A DNA stretch of 64,000 bases, from the NCBI RefSeq assembly GCF_051307045.1, contig NZ_CP150452.1:558001-622000 (forward strand). The letters run 5' to 3'. Origin of the DNA: Dryocola sp031988645 (GTDB lineage Bacteria; Pseudomonadota; Gammaproteobacteria; Enterobacterales; Enterobacteriaceae). Position numbers and translations under genes: made by a program. Position 1 is the stretch's first letter; the number at the start of each line of letters is the position of its first letter. Below the pieces are notes generated by a model. It made no database searches. It was not told where the DNA came from and saw only the letters and a program-made list of their open reading frames with translations. Positions 8,631-16,598 of this stretch are shown here, piece after piece.

Positions 8631-9383
8631 ATGAAGAAAACCCTGCGTATTCTCTTTTTCCTGCCGATCGTACTGGTCGTGGCCGCCGCAGTCTGGCTGC
8701 TATATATCCGCGCTAACAGCGACGCGCTGTGGAAGATAGTCAGCCAGCAGTGCGTGCCGAATCAGCAGCAGCGCCACGATCCCGCGCCCTGTCTGGAGGT
8801 GGCGCTGGATAAGCATGTGGTGGTGTTTAAAGACGCCAAAGGGCCGCTGCATACGCTGATGATGCCCACGGAGAAAATCACCGGTATCGAAAGCCCCGCG
8901 CTTCAGCAGCCGGATGCCCCGAATTACTTTTACTATGCCTGGCAGGAACGCGGGCGCCTGAAGCAGCTGGCGGAGAAACCCCTCGGCGACCGCTATCTGG
9001 GGCTGGCGATAAACTCCTGGTATGGGCGTTCGCAAAACCAGCTGCATATCCATCTCGCCTGCCTGCGCCCGGACGTTTACCAGACCCTTAGCCAGCGGGA
9101 GCCGCATATCGGCAGCAGCTGGCAGCCGCTCGGCGAGAAGCTGCAGGGCCATGAATATCTGGCGATGAAAATCCCGGCCAGCGCCTTTGCGCAGCAAAGC
9201 CCGTTTGCTTTGCTGAATGCCTATGTCGGCCAGCATGGCGACGACATCGCCAAATACGGGCTGGCGGTGACGATGACCGGGCAGGGCGAATTTGTGCTGC
9301 TGGCTAACCGGCTGAAAGTCACGGATTTGAACCTGGGCACGGCGGGGGAGATTCTTGATTACGGCTGCGCGCTGGGGCGCTGA
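8631..9383 (+). CDS. cdh: CDP-diacylglycerol pyrophosphatase
   Basis: A 250-residue protein anchored by an N-terminal hydrophobic segment (LRILFFLPIVLVVAAAVWLL) with the Cdh family body: CVPNQQQ, PCLEVAL, GPLHTLMMPTEKITGIESP, then the SQNQLHIHLACLRPDV motif that carries the HIT-like histidines. It hydrolyses CDP-diacylglycerol to phosphatidate and CMP at the inner membrane. The ATG at 8631 follows an AAAGGA ribosome site and gives the E. coli length (251); the in-frame ATG at 8541 adds 30 residues unlike the family. In E. coli cdh lies elsewhere on the chromosome, so its place beside yjjA is a local rearrangement. Confidence 0.9.
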   Translation: MKKTLRILFFLPIVLVVAAAVWLLYIRANSDALWKIVSQQCVPNQQQRHDPAPCLEVALDKHVVVFKDAKGPLHTLMMPTEKITGIESPALQQPDAPNYFYYAWQERGRLKQLAEKPLGDRYLGLAINSWYGRSQNQLHIHLACLRPDVYQTLSQREPHIGSSWQPLGEKLQGHEYLAMKIPASAFAQQSPFALLNAYVGQHGDDIAKYGLAVTMTGQGEFVLLANRLKVTDLNLGTAGEILDYGCALGR

Positions 9384-9389
9384 CAGGTT

Positions 9390-9413
9390 CTGCCCCACGG
9401 CACGGCGGGGCAG
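9390..9413. terminator. possible terminator between cdh and yjjA
   Basis: CTGCCCC (9390-9396) pairs with GGGGCAG (9407-9413) over a 10-base loop, between two convergent genes. The tails are only moderately T-rich, so function is uncertain. Confidence 0.4.
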
Positions 9414-9429
9414 ATAATAGAGCTGGCTA

Positions 9430-9936
9430 TCAGGAAATGTAGTTGGCGGCCTGTTTTAACACCAGATCGCAGGCTTTGGTTTTCACTTTTTCCGCCAGCG
9501 GCGAGCTGCCGATAGTGTTCAGATCCAGCTGCTGGTCTTTGCCGGTGTTCAGCAGACCCAGCAGGCCCTGGTTATAGTCAGGTTCCTCGGCGGGCTTGGT
9601 GGTGTTTTCCAGGCCCAGCTTGCTCATCAGCTGGCTTTTGATGTTTTCGGCGCTGGTGGCGGTCGCCAGTTTGTTTTTGGCGCAGTACTCGATCACGCCC
9701 GCGGCGTTGGTCATGCTGTTAGAGCTCAGCGCCTGGTTGCCGCCGTTAAGCAGGCCGGTCAGCGAGGAGAGGGAAAGCCCGCCGCTCTGCGTGCCGCTGG
9801 TGGTTGTGGCGTTGCTTTTGCTTAATTCGCTTGCCGCGCTGGAAAGCTGATCCTGCCAGCTTGCCGCCGCGGCCTGGCCGGCAAAAAACGAGGCCGCCAG
9901 CGCAAGGGCGCATACCATACGATTGCTTGCTTTCAT
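9430..9936 (-). CDS. yjjA: YjjA, DUF2501 secreted protein
   Basis: A 168-residue protein with a Sec signal peptide (MKASNRMVCALALAASFFAGQAAA, cut before ASWQDQ), a low-complexity Ser/Gly/Leu region and a conserved C-terminal half containing AGVIEYCAKNKL and KTKACDLVLKQAANY, whose two cysteines may form a disulfide. This is the DUF2501 family, of unknown function. In E. coli yjjA follows dnaT-dnaC; here its upstream neighbour is ohr. Confidence 0.88.
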   Translation of the reverse strand: MKASNRMVCALALAASFFAGQAAAASWQDQLSSAASELSKSNATTTSGTQSGGLSLSSLTGLLNGGNQALSSNSMTNAAGVIEYCAKNKLATATSAENIKSQLMSKLGLENTTKPAEEPDYNQGLLGLLNTGKDQQLDLNTIGSSPLAEKVKTKACDLVLKQAANYIS

Positions 9937-10037
9937 CTTGTTATACCCATTTTGATAACCTGCCAGGCAGGAGAAGTCAGCGCAGAGTATAACGCTTTGC
10001 GACGGCGGGACGGGATTAAGAGAGTTCTTAATAGTAA

Positions 10038-10063
10038 TGAAAAGGCCGGGTTTCCCCGGCCTT
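10038..10063 (-). terminator. terminator of ohr
   Basis: AAGGCCGGG (10042-10050) pairs with CCCGGCCTT (10055-10063). Reading leftward, the stem is followed by TTTTCATTA, a rho-independent signal placed just after the ohr stop codon. Confidence 0.75.
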
Positions 10064-10069
10064 AGACGA

Positions 10070-10498
10070 TCAATTGAGAATATTCAGCGCGACATCGATA
10101 TTCCCGCGCGTGGCGTTAGAATACGGGCAAACGATATGGGCGGCGTCCACCAGCTTTTTGGCTTCCGCCGCGTCCATGCCCGGCAGATGGATATTCAGTT
10201 TCGCTTCAATGCCAAAACCGGTCGGCAGCGGGCCGATGCCCACTTCGCCTTCGATAAAGGCGTCTTTCGGCATGGCAATCTTATCCCGGGCGGCGACGAA
10301 CTTCATGGCGCCCAGGAAGCAGGCGGAGTAACCCGCGGCGAACAGCTGTTCGGGGTTAGTGGCTTCGCCGCCCGCGCCGCCCATCTCTTTCGGAACGCCC
10401 AGCTTGACGTCCAGAACGCCGTCGGAAGAGGTTGCGCGGCCGTCACGGCCACCGGTGGCTTTCGCTTTAGCGGTATAAACAACTTTTTCTAATGACAT
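10070..10498 (-). CDS. ohr: organic hydroperoxide resistance protein Ohr
   Basis: A 142-residue OsmC/Ohr-family thiol peroxidase. The two catalytic cysteines are visible in GYSACFLGAMK (about residue 60) and HIVCPYSNATRGN (about residue 124), and the EATNPEQLFAAGYSACF signature is intact. It reduces organic hydroperoxides in the cytosol. The regulator gene ohrR lies about 100 bp upstream on the same strand, the usual pairing. Ohr is not at this place in E. coli, so it is a lineage-specific insert in the conserved order. Confidence 0.95.
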   Translation of the reverse strand: MSLEKVVYTAKAKATGGRDGRATSSDGVLDVKLGVPKEMGGAGGEATNPEQLFAAGYSACFLGAMKFVAARDKIAMPKDAFIEGEVGIGPLPTGFGIEAKLNIHLPGMDAAEAKKLVDAAHIVCPYSNATRGNIDVALNILN

Positions 10499-10595
10499 GG
10501 CAGGTTCCTCGTCTTATTTGTAGTGTATGCGATAAAATCGCGTGCTATTTATTCGTGGATTTTAAGCCAGCCGCGTTGGCCGCGTCTGGCCGCTA

Positions 10596-11042
10596 CTATT
10601 CGCCGAGATTCTGGCGAAGCGTTTCGAGCTGCGCCTTCAGTTCCAGCATGGAATCCACGCTGCACGCCGAGGCGCAGAGCACCGATTCCGGAATGGTTTT
10701 CGCCTTCGCCTGCAAGGCTTTGCCTTCGTCGGTCAGCATCACGGCAACCTGGCGTTCATCCTGCCGCGAGCGATTACGGGTCAACAGCCCCGCGGCCTCA
10801 AGGCGCTTTAGCAGCGGCGTTAAGGTTGCCGAATCCAGATACAGCCTTTCCCCGATTTCCGACACCGTTACGTCATCCTTTTCCCACAGGACCAGCATCA
10901 CAATGTACTGCGGATAGGTGAGCCCGAGCGGAGCCAGCAGCTGCCGGTACAGTTTATTCACCGCAAGGTTTGCGGAGTAGAGCGCAAAACAGAGCTGGTT
11001 ATCAAGCAGCAGCGCGTTTACGGGAGTCTGTGTCTTCTTCAT
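10596..11042 (-). CDS. ohrR: OhrR, MarR-type organic peroxide sensor
   Basis: A 148-residue MarR-family repressor. The N-terminal reactive cysteine sits in LLLDNQLCFALYSANLAV (about residue 17), as in OhrR, with the winged helix in VSEIGERLYLDSATLTPLLK and the DERQ wing. Additional Cys residues in VLCASACSV near the C-terminus could supply a resolving thiol of the two-Cys OhrR type. The start at 11042 (MKKTQTPVNA) is favoured over the upstream in-frame ATG at 11078. It likely controls ohr and itself. No perfect OhrR operator was seen in the 97 bp before ohr, though that stretch is AT-rich. Confidence 0.9.
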   Translation of the reverse strand: MKKTQTPVNALLLDNQLCFALYSANLAVNKLYRQLLAPLGLTYPQYIVMLVLWEKDDVTVSEIGERLYLDSATLTPLLKRLEAAGLLTRNRSRQDERQVAVMLTDEGKALQAKAKTIPESVLCASACSVDSMLELKAQLETLRQNLGE

Positions 11043-11118
11043 GGGGTTGAATATAGATAGCGCACGATTTAATTGCAAGTTATTTTGTTGCCGCGCTGCG
11101 GCGCCCGTAGCCGCTTAG

Positions 11119-11760
11119 CTACGGCCCGATATAGCGCAGCACCACTTTTACCGCCATCTTGCGATAGTGTTCGGTGTGCTCCGCCGGGTCCCGCCCTTCT
11201 TCGAACAGGTTGGAGAAGGTGTAGCTGTTGGCGACGTGGTAGAAGCTAAAGCTGCTGATCAGGCGATGCACATCTTTGGCGGTTATCGCCGGGTTAAACA
11301 GCTGTTTTTGCTGGCCGCGCGACAGGATATCTTCCAGCAGCTCCAGCGCGCTGCGGTTGATCTCGCGCAGGTAGGCGGACTCTTTTACGAAGCGCCCGCG
11401 CTGCATGTTCTCCATGCAGATGATGCGAATAAAGTCCGGGTGCGTGGCGTGGTAATCAAACGTCCATTCCACGAGCGCCACCATGGCCTCAACCGGAGGC
11501 AGGTCCGCCAGATTAAGCTTGCGTTCCGAGCCGCGAATTTGCGTATAGACATATTCCAGCACCTGTACGTAGAGCAGCTCTTTATTCTTAAAGTGATACA
11601 CCACCATGCGCTTGGTGGTGCCCGCTTTCTCGGCGATTTGCTCCATGCGCGCGCCGCTCAGGCCAAACTCAGCGAACAGGGCAATGGCGCTAAAAAAGAT
11701 TTTCTCTTTCAGGCTCGCCTCGGCGAAACGTTCCGGAAGATAGATTTCGTGGGCTTCCAC
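11119..11760 (-). CDS. TetR/AcrR-family regulator
   Basis: A 213-residue TetR-type protein: N-terminal helix-turn-helix (FFSAIALFAEFGLSGARMEQ, then GTTKRMVVYHFKNKELLYVQVLE, about residues 21-70) and an all-helical ligand domain. Its own target is unknown. It is preceded by yjjB on the same strand and followed by ohrR, and no efflux or enzyme gene sits divergently, so context gives no effector. It belongs to the block that occupies the dnaT-dnaC slot. Confidence 0.85.
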   Translation of the reverse strand: MEAHEIYLPERFAEASLKEKIFFSAIALFAEFGLSGARMEQIAEKAGTTKRMVVYHFKNKELLYVQVLEYVYTQIRGSERKLNLADLPPVEAMVALVEWTFDYHATHPDFIRIICMENMQRGRFVKESAYLREINRSALELLEDILSRGQQKQLFNPAITAKDVHRLISSFSFYHVANSYTFSNLFEEGRDPAEHTEHYRKMAVKVVLRYIGP

Positions 11761-11817
11761 GCGGGCTCCTTAAGATTATCAGCTACGCGGCATTGTCCGG
11801 GCTTTTACCCAAATAAT

Positions 11818-12291
11818 CTACACTCGTGGGCGCTTGCGATACAGCCATAAACCCGGCAATGACAGGCCAATGGACAGGGCGCCTACGATAAACGACGCTT
11901 TCAGAAAGTTCGTTACCAGCAGGATCAGCAGATCTTCGCTGTAGCCGAAATGGCTCATTTTCACGGCGGAAATCATCGCGGTGTAGGCTGAAATGCCGGG
12001 AAACATCGGGATCACCGCCGCCACGGTAAACACCTTCGGGTGGGCGAGATACCAGCGCGACCACTGGATGCCAATCGTACCCACCAGAATAGCGGCGATA
12101 AACGAGCTCCACTCAATATTGACGCCTGCGGTCATCATCGCCATGCGCGAGCCGTGTCCTATGGCGCCAAGCAGCGCGCAATAGGGCAGCGCCCGCTGCG
12201 GCACGTTAAAGACCAGCGCAAAACCCGCGGCCGGAATTGCCGCCAGCACCATGTCCTGCATGAGCGCGAGAACGAAATCTATTATGCCCAT
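11818..12291 (-). CDS. yjjB: YjjB, small subunit of split ThrE-type exporter
   Basis: A 157-residue protein with about five hydrophobic segments and the ThrE_2 core (PYCALLGAIGHGSR, PMFPGISAYTAM). In E. coli YjjB and YjjP together export succinate. The start overlaps the end of yjjP by 10 bases, so the pair is translationally coupled. Confidence 0.9.
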   Translation of the reverse strand: MGIIDFVLALMQDMVLAAIPAAGFALVFNVPQRALPYCALLGAIGHGSRMAMMTAGVNIEWSSFIAAILVGTIGIQWSRWYLAHPKVFTVAAVIPMFPGISAYTAMISAVKMSHFGYSEDLLILLVTNFLKASFIVGALSIGLSLPGLWLYRKRPRV

Positions 12292-13058
12292 CCGCGCAGC
12301 CCCCAGATAGCCATGGCCATCACCACGCCGATGCAGGTGGCGAGCGTCAGCAGGCTCGCCATCGCCCAGCGCGCCAGGCCCGTGTTGACGTGGCCTTTGA
12401 ACATGTCCGCCACGGCGTTAATTAACGGGAAGCCCGGCACCAGCAGCAGCACGCTTGCCGCCATCGCGATGTTTGACGCGCTGGCGAACGGCCCTTTGGC
12501 TATCAGCAGGCCCGAGACGGTGGTGGCGATAAAAGCGGTGATGCAGAAGTTAATCTGCGGATGCAGATGGCGCTGCGTGAGCAGCTGGCGGACGTACATC
12601 GCCGTGGAGCTGGCCAGAAAGGTGACGAACGCGCCGTCCCAGCCGCCGTTGTTCAGCTTACAGAAGCAGCCGCAGGATAACCCCACCATCACCACCACCA
12701 GCCAGCGCGGATAGCGCAGGGGTTTGATATGGGCGAAGCGCTTTAAAACATCTTTATGATCCAGCAGCTTATGCTCAGCCATGATCACAATATGCTGCAC
12801 CTCGGTGACCACGTGCATATTGATGCCGCGGTCGACGTTTTTCCGCGTGGTGGTCAGGCACTGGTTATCTTTAATGGTGCTCAGCACTATGGCGTTCGCT
12901 GAGATGGAGCTTTCAACGCTGTCCATGCCCAGCGCGATGCCTAAACGAGTGGAGAGTTCTTCAACCAGCGCGCTTTCCGCGCCGTGCTGCAGTAAAAAAA
13001 GCGCGCACTGAATACATAAGCGGGTGATCTCCCGCTGTACGTTGCCGTCTGTTTGCAT
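12282..13058 (-). CDS. yjjP: YjjP, large subunit of split ThrE-type exporter
   Basis: A 258-residue protein. The soluble N-terminal part has HGAESALVEELSTRLG and GMDSVESSISANAIVLS; the C-terminal half is a bundle of membrane segments with LVPGFPLINAVADMFKGH, the ThrE (DUF1212) signature. The start at 13058 (MQTDGNVQREITRLC) matches the E. coli protein; the frame to 13097 is an extension. With YjjB it forms a dicarboxylate (succinate) exporter in the inner membrane. Confidence 0.92.
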   Translation of the reverse strand: MQTDGNVQREITRLCIQCALFLLQHGAESALVEELSTRLGIALGMDSVESSISANAIVLSTIKDNQCLTTTRKNVDRGINMHVVTEVQHIVIMAEHKLLDHKDVLKRFAHIKPLRYPRWLVVVMVGLSCGCFCKLNNGGWDGAFVTFLASSTAMYVRQLLTQRHLHPQINFCITAFIATTVSGLLIAKGPFASASNIAMAASVLLLVPGFPLINAVADMFKGHVNTGLARWAMASLLTLATCIGVVMAMAIWGLRGWA

Positions 13059-13113
13059 GCCTTGCCCTGGAGGATGAAAGCGATACGAGTCGCACAAATT
13101 TAATTGACCATTA

Positions 13114-13236
13114 TTAGCACAGGCCCGCCCCCGCGTTCAGACGTGCCAGATCAATGTTTGTACAGATAACCTTTTCGATCGCTTTTTCATGCTGCCCGGC
13201 CTGCGCCGCAACGAGGCTTACCACGCATTTCACCAT
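13114..13236 (-). CDS. possible small ORF or gene remnant of unknown identity
   Basis: Between yjjP and the YbaK-like gene an ATG at 13236 opens 40 codons ending at 13114. The peptide begins MVKCVVSLVAAQAGQHEKAI and ends ARLNAGAGLC, with codon use like real genes here. The frame stays open upstream through SDPRLNYSLSPQAL without a clear start or ribosome site. It could be a small protein, the C-terminal remnant of a lost gene, or chance. I do not recognise it. Confidence 0.3.
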   Translation of the reverse strand: MVKCVVSLVAAQAGQHEKAIEKVICTNIDLARLNAGAGLC

Positions 13237-13300
13237 CAGGGCCTGCGGGCTCAATGAGTAGTTGAGACGAGGATCGCTTTTTCTTTCTTTGTTGTGTGTT

Positions 13301-13759
13301 CTAAAGGCAAACGTCGATCCATTTTGCGCACGTCAGGTCGGCCAGGCGCTCCGGCGCTATGCGCACGGCGCTGTGAATGGCGCCCGCCGCGGGCAGCACT
13401 TCGTCATACTGTTTGAGCGTAATGTCGCAATAGACGGCCAGCGGATTTTCGAGACCGAAAGGGCAGACGCCGCCGACGGGGTGGCCGGTCCAGGTAACGA
13501 CTTCATCGCTGCTGAGCATGCGGGCCTTGGCGCCGAATACGGCTTTAAGCTTTTTGTTATCCAGCCGGGCGTCGCCTTTGGCGACGACGAGGATAACGTC
13601 ATTTTTTACCTTCAGGGACAGCGTCTTGGCAATCTGGCCGGGCTCAACGTTATGCGCAACGGCGGCAAGGGCTACGGTGGCGGTGCTTTGATTGAGTTCG
13701 ATGATGTCGATATCGGGGGCGTGGTCGGCAAAGAATTGCCGCACAGACTGCAGACTCAT
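13301..13759 (-). CDS. YbaK/EbsC-type aminoacyl-tRNA deacylase
   Basis: A 152-residue single-domain YbaK/ProX-like protein. The family core is visible in VAHNVEPGQIAKTLSLKV, VILVVAKGDARLD and the GHPVGGVCPFGL loop typical of trans-editing deacylases that clear mischarged tRNA. The ATG at 13759 has a strong AGGAGAAAC ribosome site seven bases away; the upstream ATG at 13795 does not. It stands alone on the - strand with the PTS operator region upstream. The tRNA substrate is not known. Confidence 0.85.
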   Translation of the reverse strand: MSLQSVRQFFADHAPDIDIIELNQSTATVALAAVAHNVEPGQIAKTLSLKVKNDVILVVAKGDARLDNKKLKAVFGAKARMLSSDEVVTWTGHPVGGVCPFGLENPLAVYCDITLKQYDEVLPAAGAIHSAVRIAPERLADLTCAKWIDVCL

Positions 13760-13875
13760 GTGTTTCTCCTGATTTAACTGGAAATAATTTCGCATAAGGT
13801 TGTGCTTTCTGTAAACCGCTTATCCTCATCAAGCCCGCTTTATTTCAGCGAATCCTGGATCTCCTTCACAATCAC

Positions 13876-13902
13876 TGCAACCGGTTACAGTAACCGGTTG
13901 CA
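13876..13902. promoter_or_regulatory. 27-bp perfect palindrome, probable LacI/GntR-type operator
   Basis: TGCAACCGGTTAC (13876-13888), a central A, then its exact inverse complement GTAACCGGTTGCA (13890-13902). Each half holds the AACCGGTT core used by LacI/GalR/GntR-type repressors. It lies 67 bp before the PTS IIB start and about 115 bp before the divergent YbaK-like gene. The repressor gene is not in the window. Confidence 0.6.
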
Positions 13903-13968
13903 GTCCGTCAAAGAGCGAGGAATACTGAATCTGTAACCACCCCTGTACCCACATAATAAGAGCAGTCT

Positions 13969-14274
13969 ATGAAACGTATCCTTTTATGCTGTGCCGCTGG
14001 TATGTCTACCAGCATGGTCGTGAACAGGATGAAGCAAGCCGCTTTAGTGCAACAGATTGACGTCGAAATTAAAGCGGTCGGCCTTGAAGAGTTCACCGAC
14101 GTGATGCCCGGTTATGACTGTTGTTTACTCGGGCCGCAAATTAAATACCGCCTGGAGGATTTCAAGGCACAGGCAGCACCCAAACAGATCCCGGTCACGG
14201 TGATCAACTCTATGGATTACGGAATGATGCGCGGCGACAAGATTCTCGCTGACGCACTCGCGTTGATAGCCTGA
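13969..14274 (+). CDS. PTS IIB component, lactose/cellobiose family
   Basis: A 101-residue cytosolic phosphotransfer protein. The phospho-acceptor cysteine is in MKRILLCCAAGMSTSMVV (second Cys, residue 8, in the CxxGxST loop). It receives phosphate from a IIA and passes it to sugar bound by the IIC encoded 13 bases downstream. The sugar is unknown; a beta-linked disaccharide is typical. No IIA and no phospho-glycosidase gene is adjacent, so the operon is incomplete compared with chbBCARFG. Confidence 0.9.
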   Translation: MKRILLCCAAGMSTSMVVNRMKQAALVQQIDVEIKAVGLEEFTDVMPGYDCCLLGPQIKYRLEDFKAQAAPKQIPVTVINSMDYGMMRGDKILADALALIA

Positions 14275-14287
14275 CAGGAGAACGACT

Positions 14288-15634
14288 ATGTCTTCTAACC
14301 ATGCCGCCTTTAATTTGATTTTTCGTTTTGTTGAAAACTACGTAAGCCCGGTCGCCGGACGCATCTCGGCCCAACGACACGTTATGGCTATCCGCGACGG
14401 CTTTATCTCCGCCATGCCGTTTATGATCGTCGGCTCTTTCCTGCTGGTCTTCGCCTATCCGCCTTTCTCGCCGACCACCACCTGGGGCTTCGCCCGCGCG
14501 TGGCTGGATGCGGCAAAACATTTCGAAGGGCAAATCCTCACCCCGTTCGATATGACGATGGGCATCATGTCTATCTATATCTGCGCGGCTATCGCCTATA
14601 ACCTCGGCAAGCACTATGTGAAGTCCCACGGTCTGGATCCGTTTATGTGCGCCATGCTGTCGCTGATGGCGTTCCTGCTGGTCGCGGCGCCGAAAACCAA
14701 CGGCACGCTGCCGGTTGACAGCCTCGGCGGGACGGGGATCTTTACCGCGATTCTGGTGGCGGTTTACTGCGTTGAGATGATGCGTTTCCTGAAGGCGCAT
14801 AACATCGGCATCAAGCTGCCGGACCAGGTGCCGCCGATGATCAAAAACTCCTTTGATCTGCTGATTCCGGTGCTGGTTGTGGTGCTGACGCTCTATCCGC
14901 TGAGCCTGTTCATTCAGTCGCAGTTCGATATGCTTATCCCGCAGGCCATCATGTCCCTGTTTAAACCGCTGGTTTCCGCGGCGGATTCTCTGCCGGCGAT
15001 TCTGCTTGCGGTGCTCATCGGCCACCTGCTGTGGTTTGCGGGCATTCACGGCGCGGCGATTGTTTCCGGCATGCTGCAGATGTTCTGGCTCACCAACCTC
15101 GGCATGAACCAGAGCGCGCTGGCGCAGGGCGCGCCGCTGCCGCACATCTTTATGGAAGCCTTCTGGACGTTCTTTATCGTGGTCGGCGGCTCCGGCGCCA
15201 CCATGGGGCTGGTCATTTGCTACCTGCGTAGTAAATCGGCCCACCTGCGTTCCATTGGCCGCCTGAGTATCGTGCCAACCTGCTTTAACATTAACGAACC
15301 GGTCATTTTCGGTACGCCAATCGTGATGAACCCGGTGTTCTTCATTCCGTTCCTGCTGGCGCCAATGGTTAACGCCGTGCTGGCATGGGGCGCGATGAAG
15401 ATGGACCTGATTGGCCGCGTAATTTCCGTGGTGCCGTGGACGGCGCCGGCGCCGATTGGCGCCGCCTGGGCGCTGGGCTGGGATTTCCGCGCGGCGATTC
15501 TGGTGGTGCTGCTGGCGGTGGTTTCCGCCATCATCTACTTCCCGTTCTTCAAAGTGTACGAGAAGCAGCTGCTTGAGCAGGAAGCGGAAGAAGCGCAGAA
15601 AGCCGCTGGGGAAGCAAGCCAGCAGGCAGCGTAA
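14288..15634 (+). CDS. PTS IIC permease, lactose/cellobiose family
   Basis: A 448-residue inner-membrane permease with about ten hydrophobic segments and the family signature FNINEPVIFGTPIVMNP (about residues 336-352), plus GIHGAAIVSG in the sugar-binding part. The C-terminus carries a charged Glu/Lys/Gln-rich tail (LLEQEAEEAQKAAGEASQ). It is co-transcribed with the IIB gene and followed by a strong terminator, making a two-gene unit. Confidence 0.9.
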   Translation: MSSNHAAFNLIFRFVENYVSPVAGRISAQRHVMAIRDGFISAMPFMIVGSFLLVFAYPPFSPTTTWGFARAWLDAAKHFEGQILTPFDMTMGIMSIYICAAIAYNLGKHYVKSHGLDPFMCAMLSLMAFLLVAAPKTNGTLPVDSLGGTGIFTAILVAVYCVEMMRFLKAHNIGIKLPDQVPPMIKNSFDLLIPVLVVVLTLYPLSLFIQSQFDMLIPQAIMSLFKPLVSAADSLPAILLAVLIGHLLWFAGIHGAAIVSGMLQMFWLTNLGMNQSALAQGAPLPHIFMEAFWTFFIVVGGSGATMGLVICYLRSKSAHLRSIGRLSIVPTCFNINEPVIFGTPIVMNPVFFIPFLLAPMVNAVLAWGAMKMDLIGRVISVVPWTAPAPIGAAWALGWDFRAAILVVLLAVVSAIIYFPFFKVYEKQLLEQEAEEAQKAAGEASQQAA

Positions 15635-15649
15635 GCGTGATGTAGGTGA

Positions 15650-15678
15650 AAACGGCGGGGAAACCCGCCGTTTTTTGT
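15650..15678 (+). terminator. terminator of the PTS operon
   Basis: AACGGCGGG (15651-15659) pairs with CCCGCCGTT (15664-15672), followed by a run of T. It is well placed after the IIC stop and could also serve the convergent fhuF. Confidence 0.85.
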
Positions 15679-15691
15679 TATCTGCCGTTGG

Positions 15692-16480
15692 CTATTTTAA
15701 CGTGCAGTCGCCGCAGCCCTGAACGTCCGGCAGCTTGTAGCGCTGGCAGCAGGTACGGCGAACCAGTAATCCTTCGCGCGGCACGACGGTGCGGTAAAGA
15801 GGGTTATCCCCGCCATCGGCAAGCCGTTTTTCAAAGAAACAGGCCTGACGCAGGTCGGCAACCGTTTCTTCGCAGAGCAGGTCTTTAATCTCGCCGAGGA
15901 ACCAGTTGATGAGATAGCCGGTATTTGCCCAGATGAGCTTGCCGTTGATGTCTCCGCTGTCTTCCAGCGCGTCAACAATCGGCATCAGGCCTTTCACAAC
16001 TAGTTTCTCCACGCGCAGGCGAAGCGGTAATACCGTGGCGCTAAGATCTTCCTGCACGTCCAGCCAGAAAGTAGCCGCGCGGCCCGTTTCATGAAACTCG
16101 GCGCGAATCAGCGCCGGATCGATATCCAGCGCGCGCGGGTGCGTCAGCAGGGCCATCAGCAAAGGCGGCACCAGCAAACCCAGATACCACTGCGCCCAAA
16201 GGGACTTCAGCGGTTTGCCTTCACGGGGCAGCTGCGGCTGGTGGCGATAGATATGATCGGCATAGCAGGCCATCAGGGAGGCGAGGGTGGCGGGCTGCGC
16301 CCACTGGTAGAAGGTCAGCGCTTTATCAGGCGCGGATTCGTTGAGCTTAACGATTTCGTTGAAATACGCACGATGCGACGTGAAGTGGTCGCGCAGTTCG
16401 TCCGCGAGCAGCGGCTCAGCGCGCCGAAAGGGCGTGTGCCATGCAAGGTCATCGATAAATTGTTGGGACTGAAACGCCAT
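15692..16480 (-). CDS. fhuF: FhuF, ferric-siderophore reductase
   Basis: A 262-residue protein ending in the hallmark [2Fe-2S] ligand set RRTCCQRYKLPD..GCGDCTLK (Cys-Cys-x10-Cys-x2-Cys). The body has LWAQWYLGLLVPPLLMALLT and FHETGRAATFW as in E. coli FhuF, the cytoplasmic reductase that frees iron from hydroxamate siderophores. The start at 16480 gives the E. coli length; the longer frame to 16549 would translate the Fur box, so it is rejected. Iron regulation is strongly suggested by that box. Confidence 0.93.
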   Translation of the reverse strand: MAFQSQQFIDDLAWHTPFRRAEPLLADELRDHFTSHRAYFNEIVKLNESAPDKALTFYQWAQPATLASLMACYADHIYRHQPQLPREGKPLKSLWAQWYLGLLVPPLLMALLTHPRALDIDPALIRAEFHETGRAATFWLDVQEDLSATVLPLRLRVEKLVVKGLMPIVDALEDSGDINGKLIWANTGYLINWFLGEIKDLLCEETVADLRQACFFEKRLADGGDNPLYRTVVPREGLLVRRTCCQRYKLPDVQGCGDCTLK

Positions 16481-16500
16481 CGCCTGCCGCAACCGGTAAT

Positions 16501-16519
16501 CTAAATGATAATGATTGCC
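16501..16519. promoter_or_regulatory. Fur box upstream of fhuF
   Basis: AATGATAAT (16504-16512) followed by GATT agrees with about 13 of 19 positions of the Fur consensus GATAATGATAATCATTATC, 21-39 bases before the fhuF start. Confidence 0.7.
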
Positions 16520-16598
16520 AATCCTAACTATAGGGAAAGCCGTTAGCAAGGTGAAAATGCGCGCGGCGGGCGGGAGTTTTGTAAAAAGACGGCGTCGT

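Noticed and set aside
13301..13759. Toxin-antitoxin or defence role for the YbaK-like gene and its neighbours
   Set aside because: The protein is a standard YbaK-fold deacylase and no partner gene or nuclease domain lies beside it.
16481..16549. 23-codon upstream extension of fhuF
   Set aside because: It would place the Fur box inside the coding region; the start at 16480 gives the known FhuF length.
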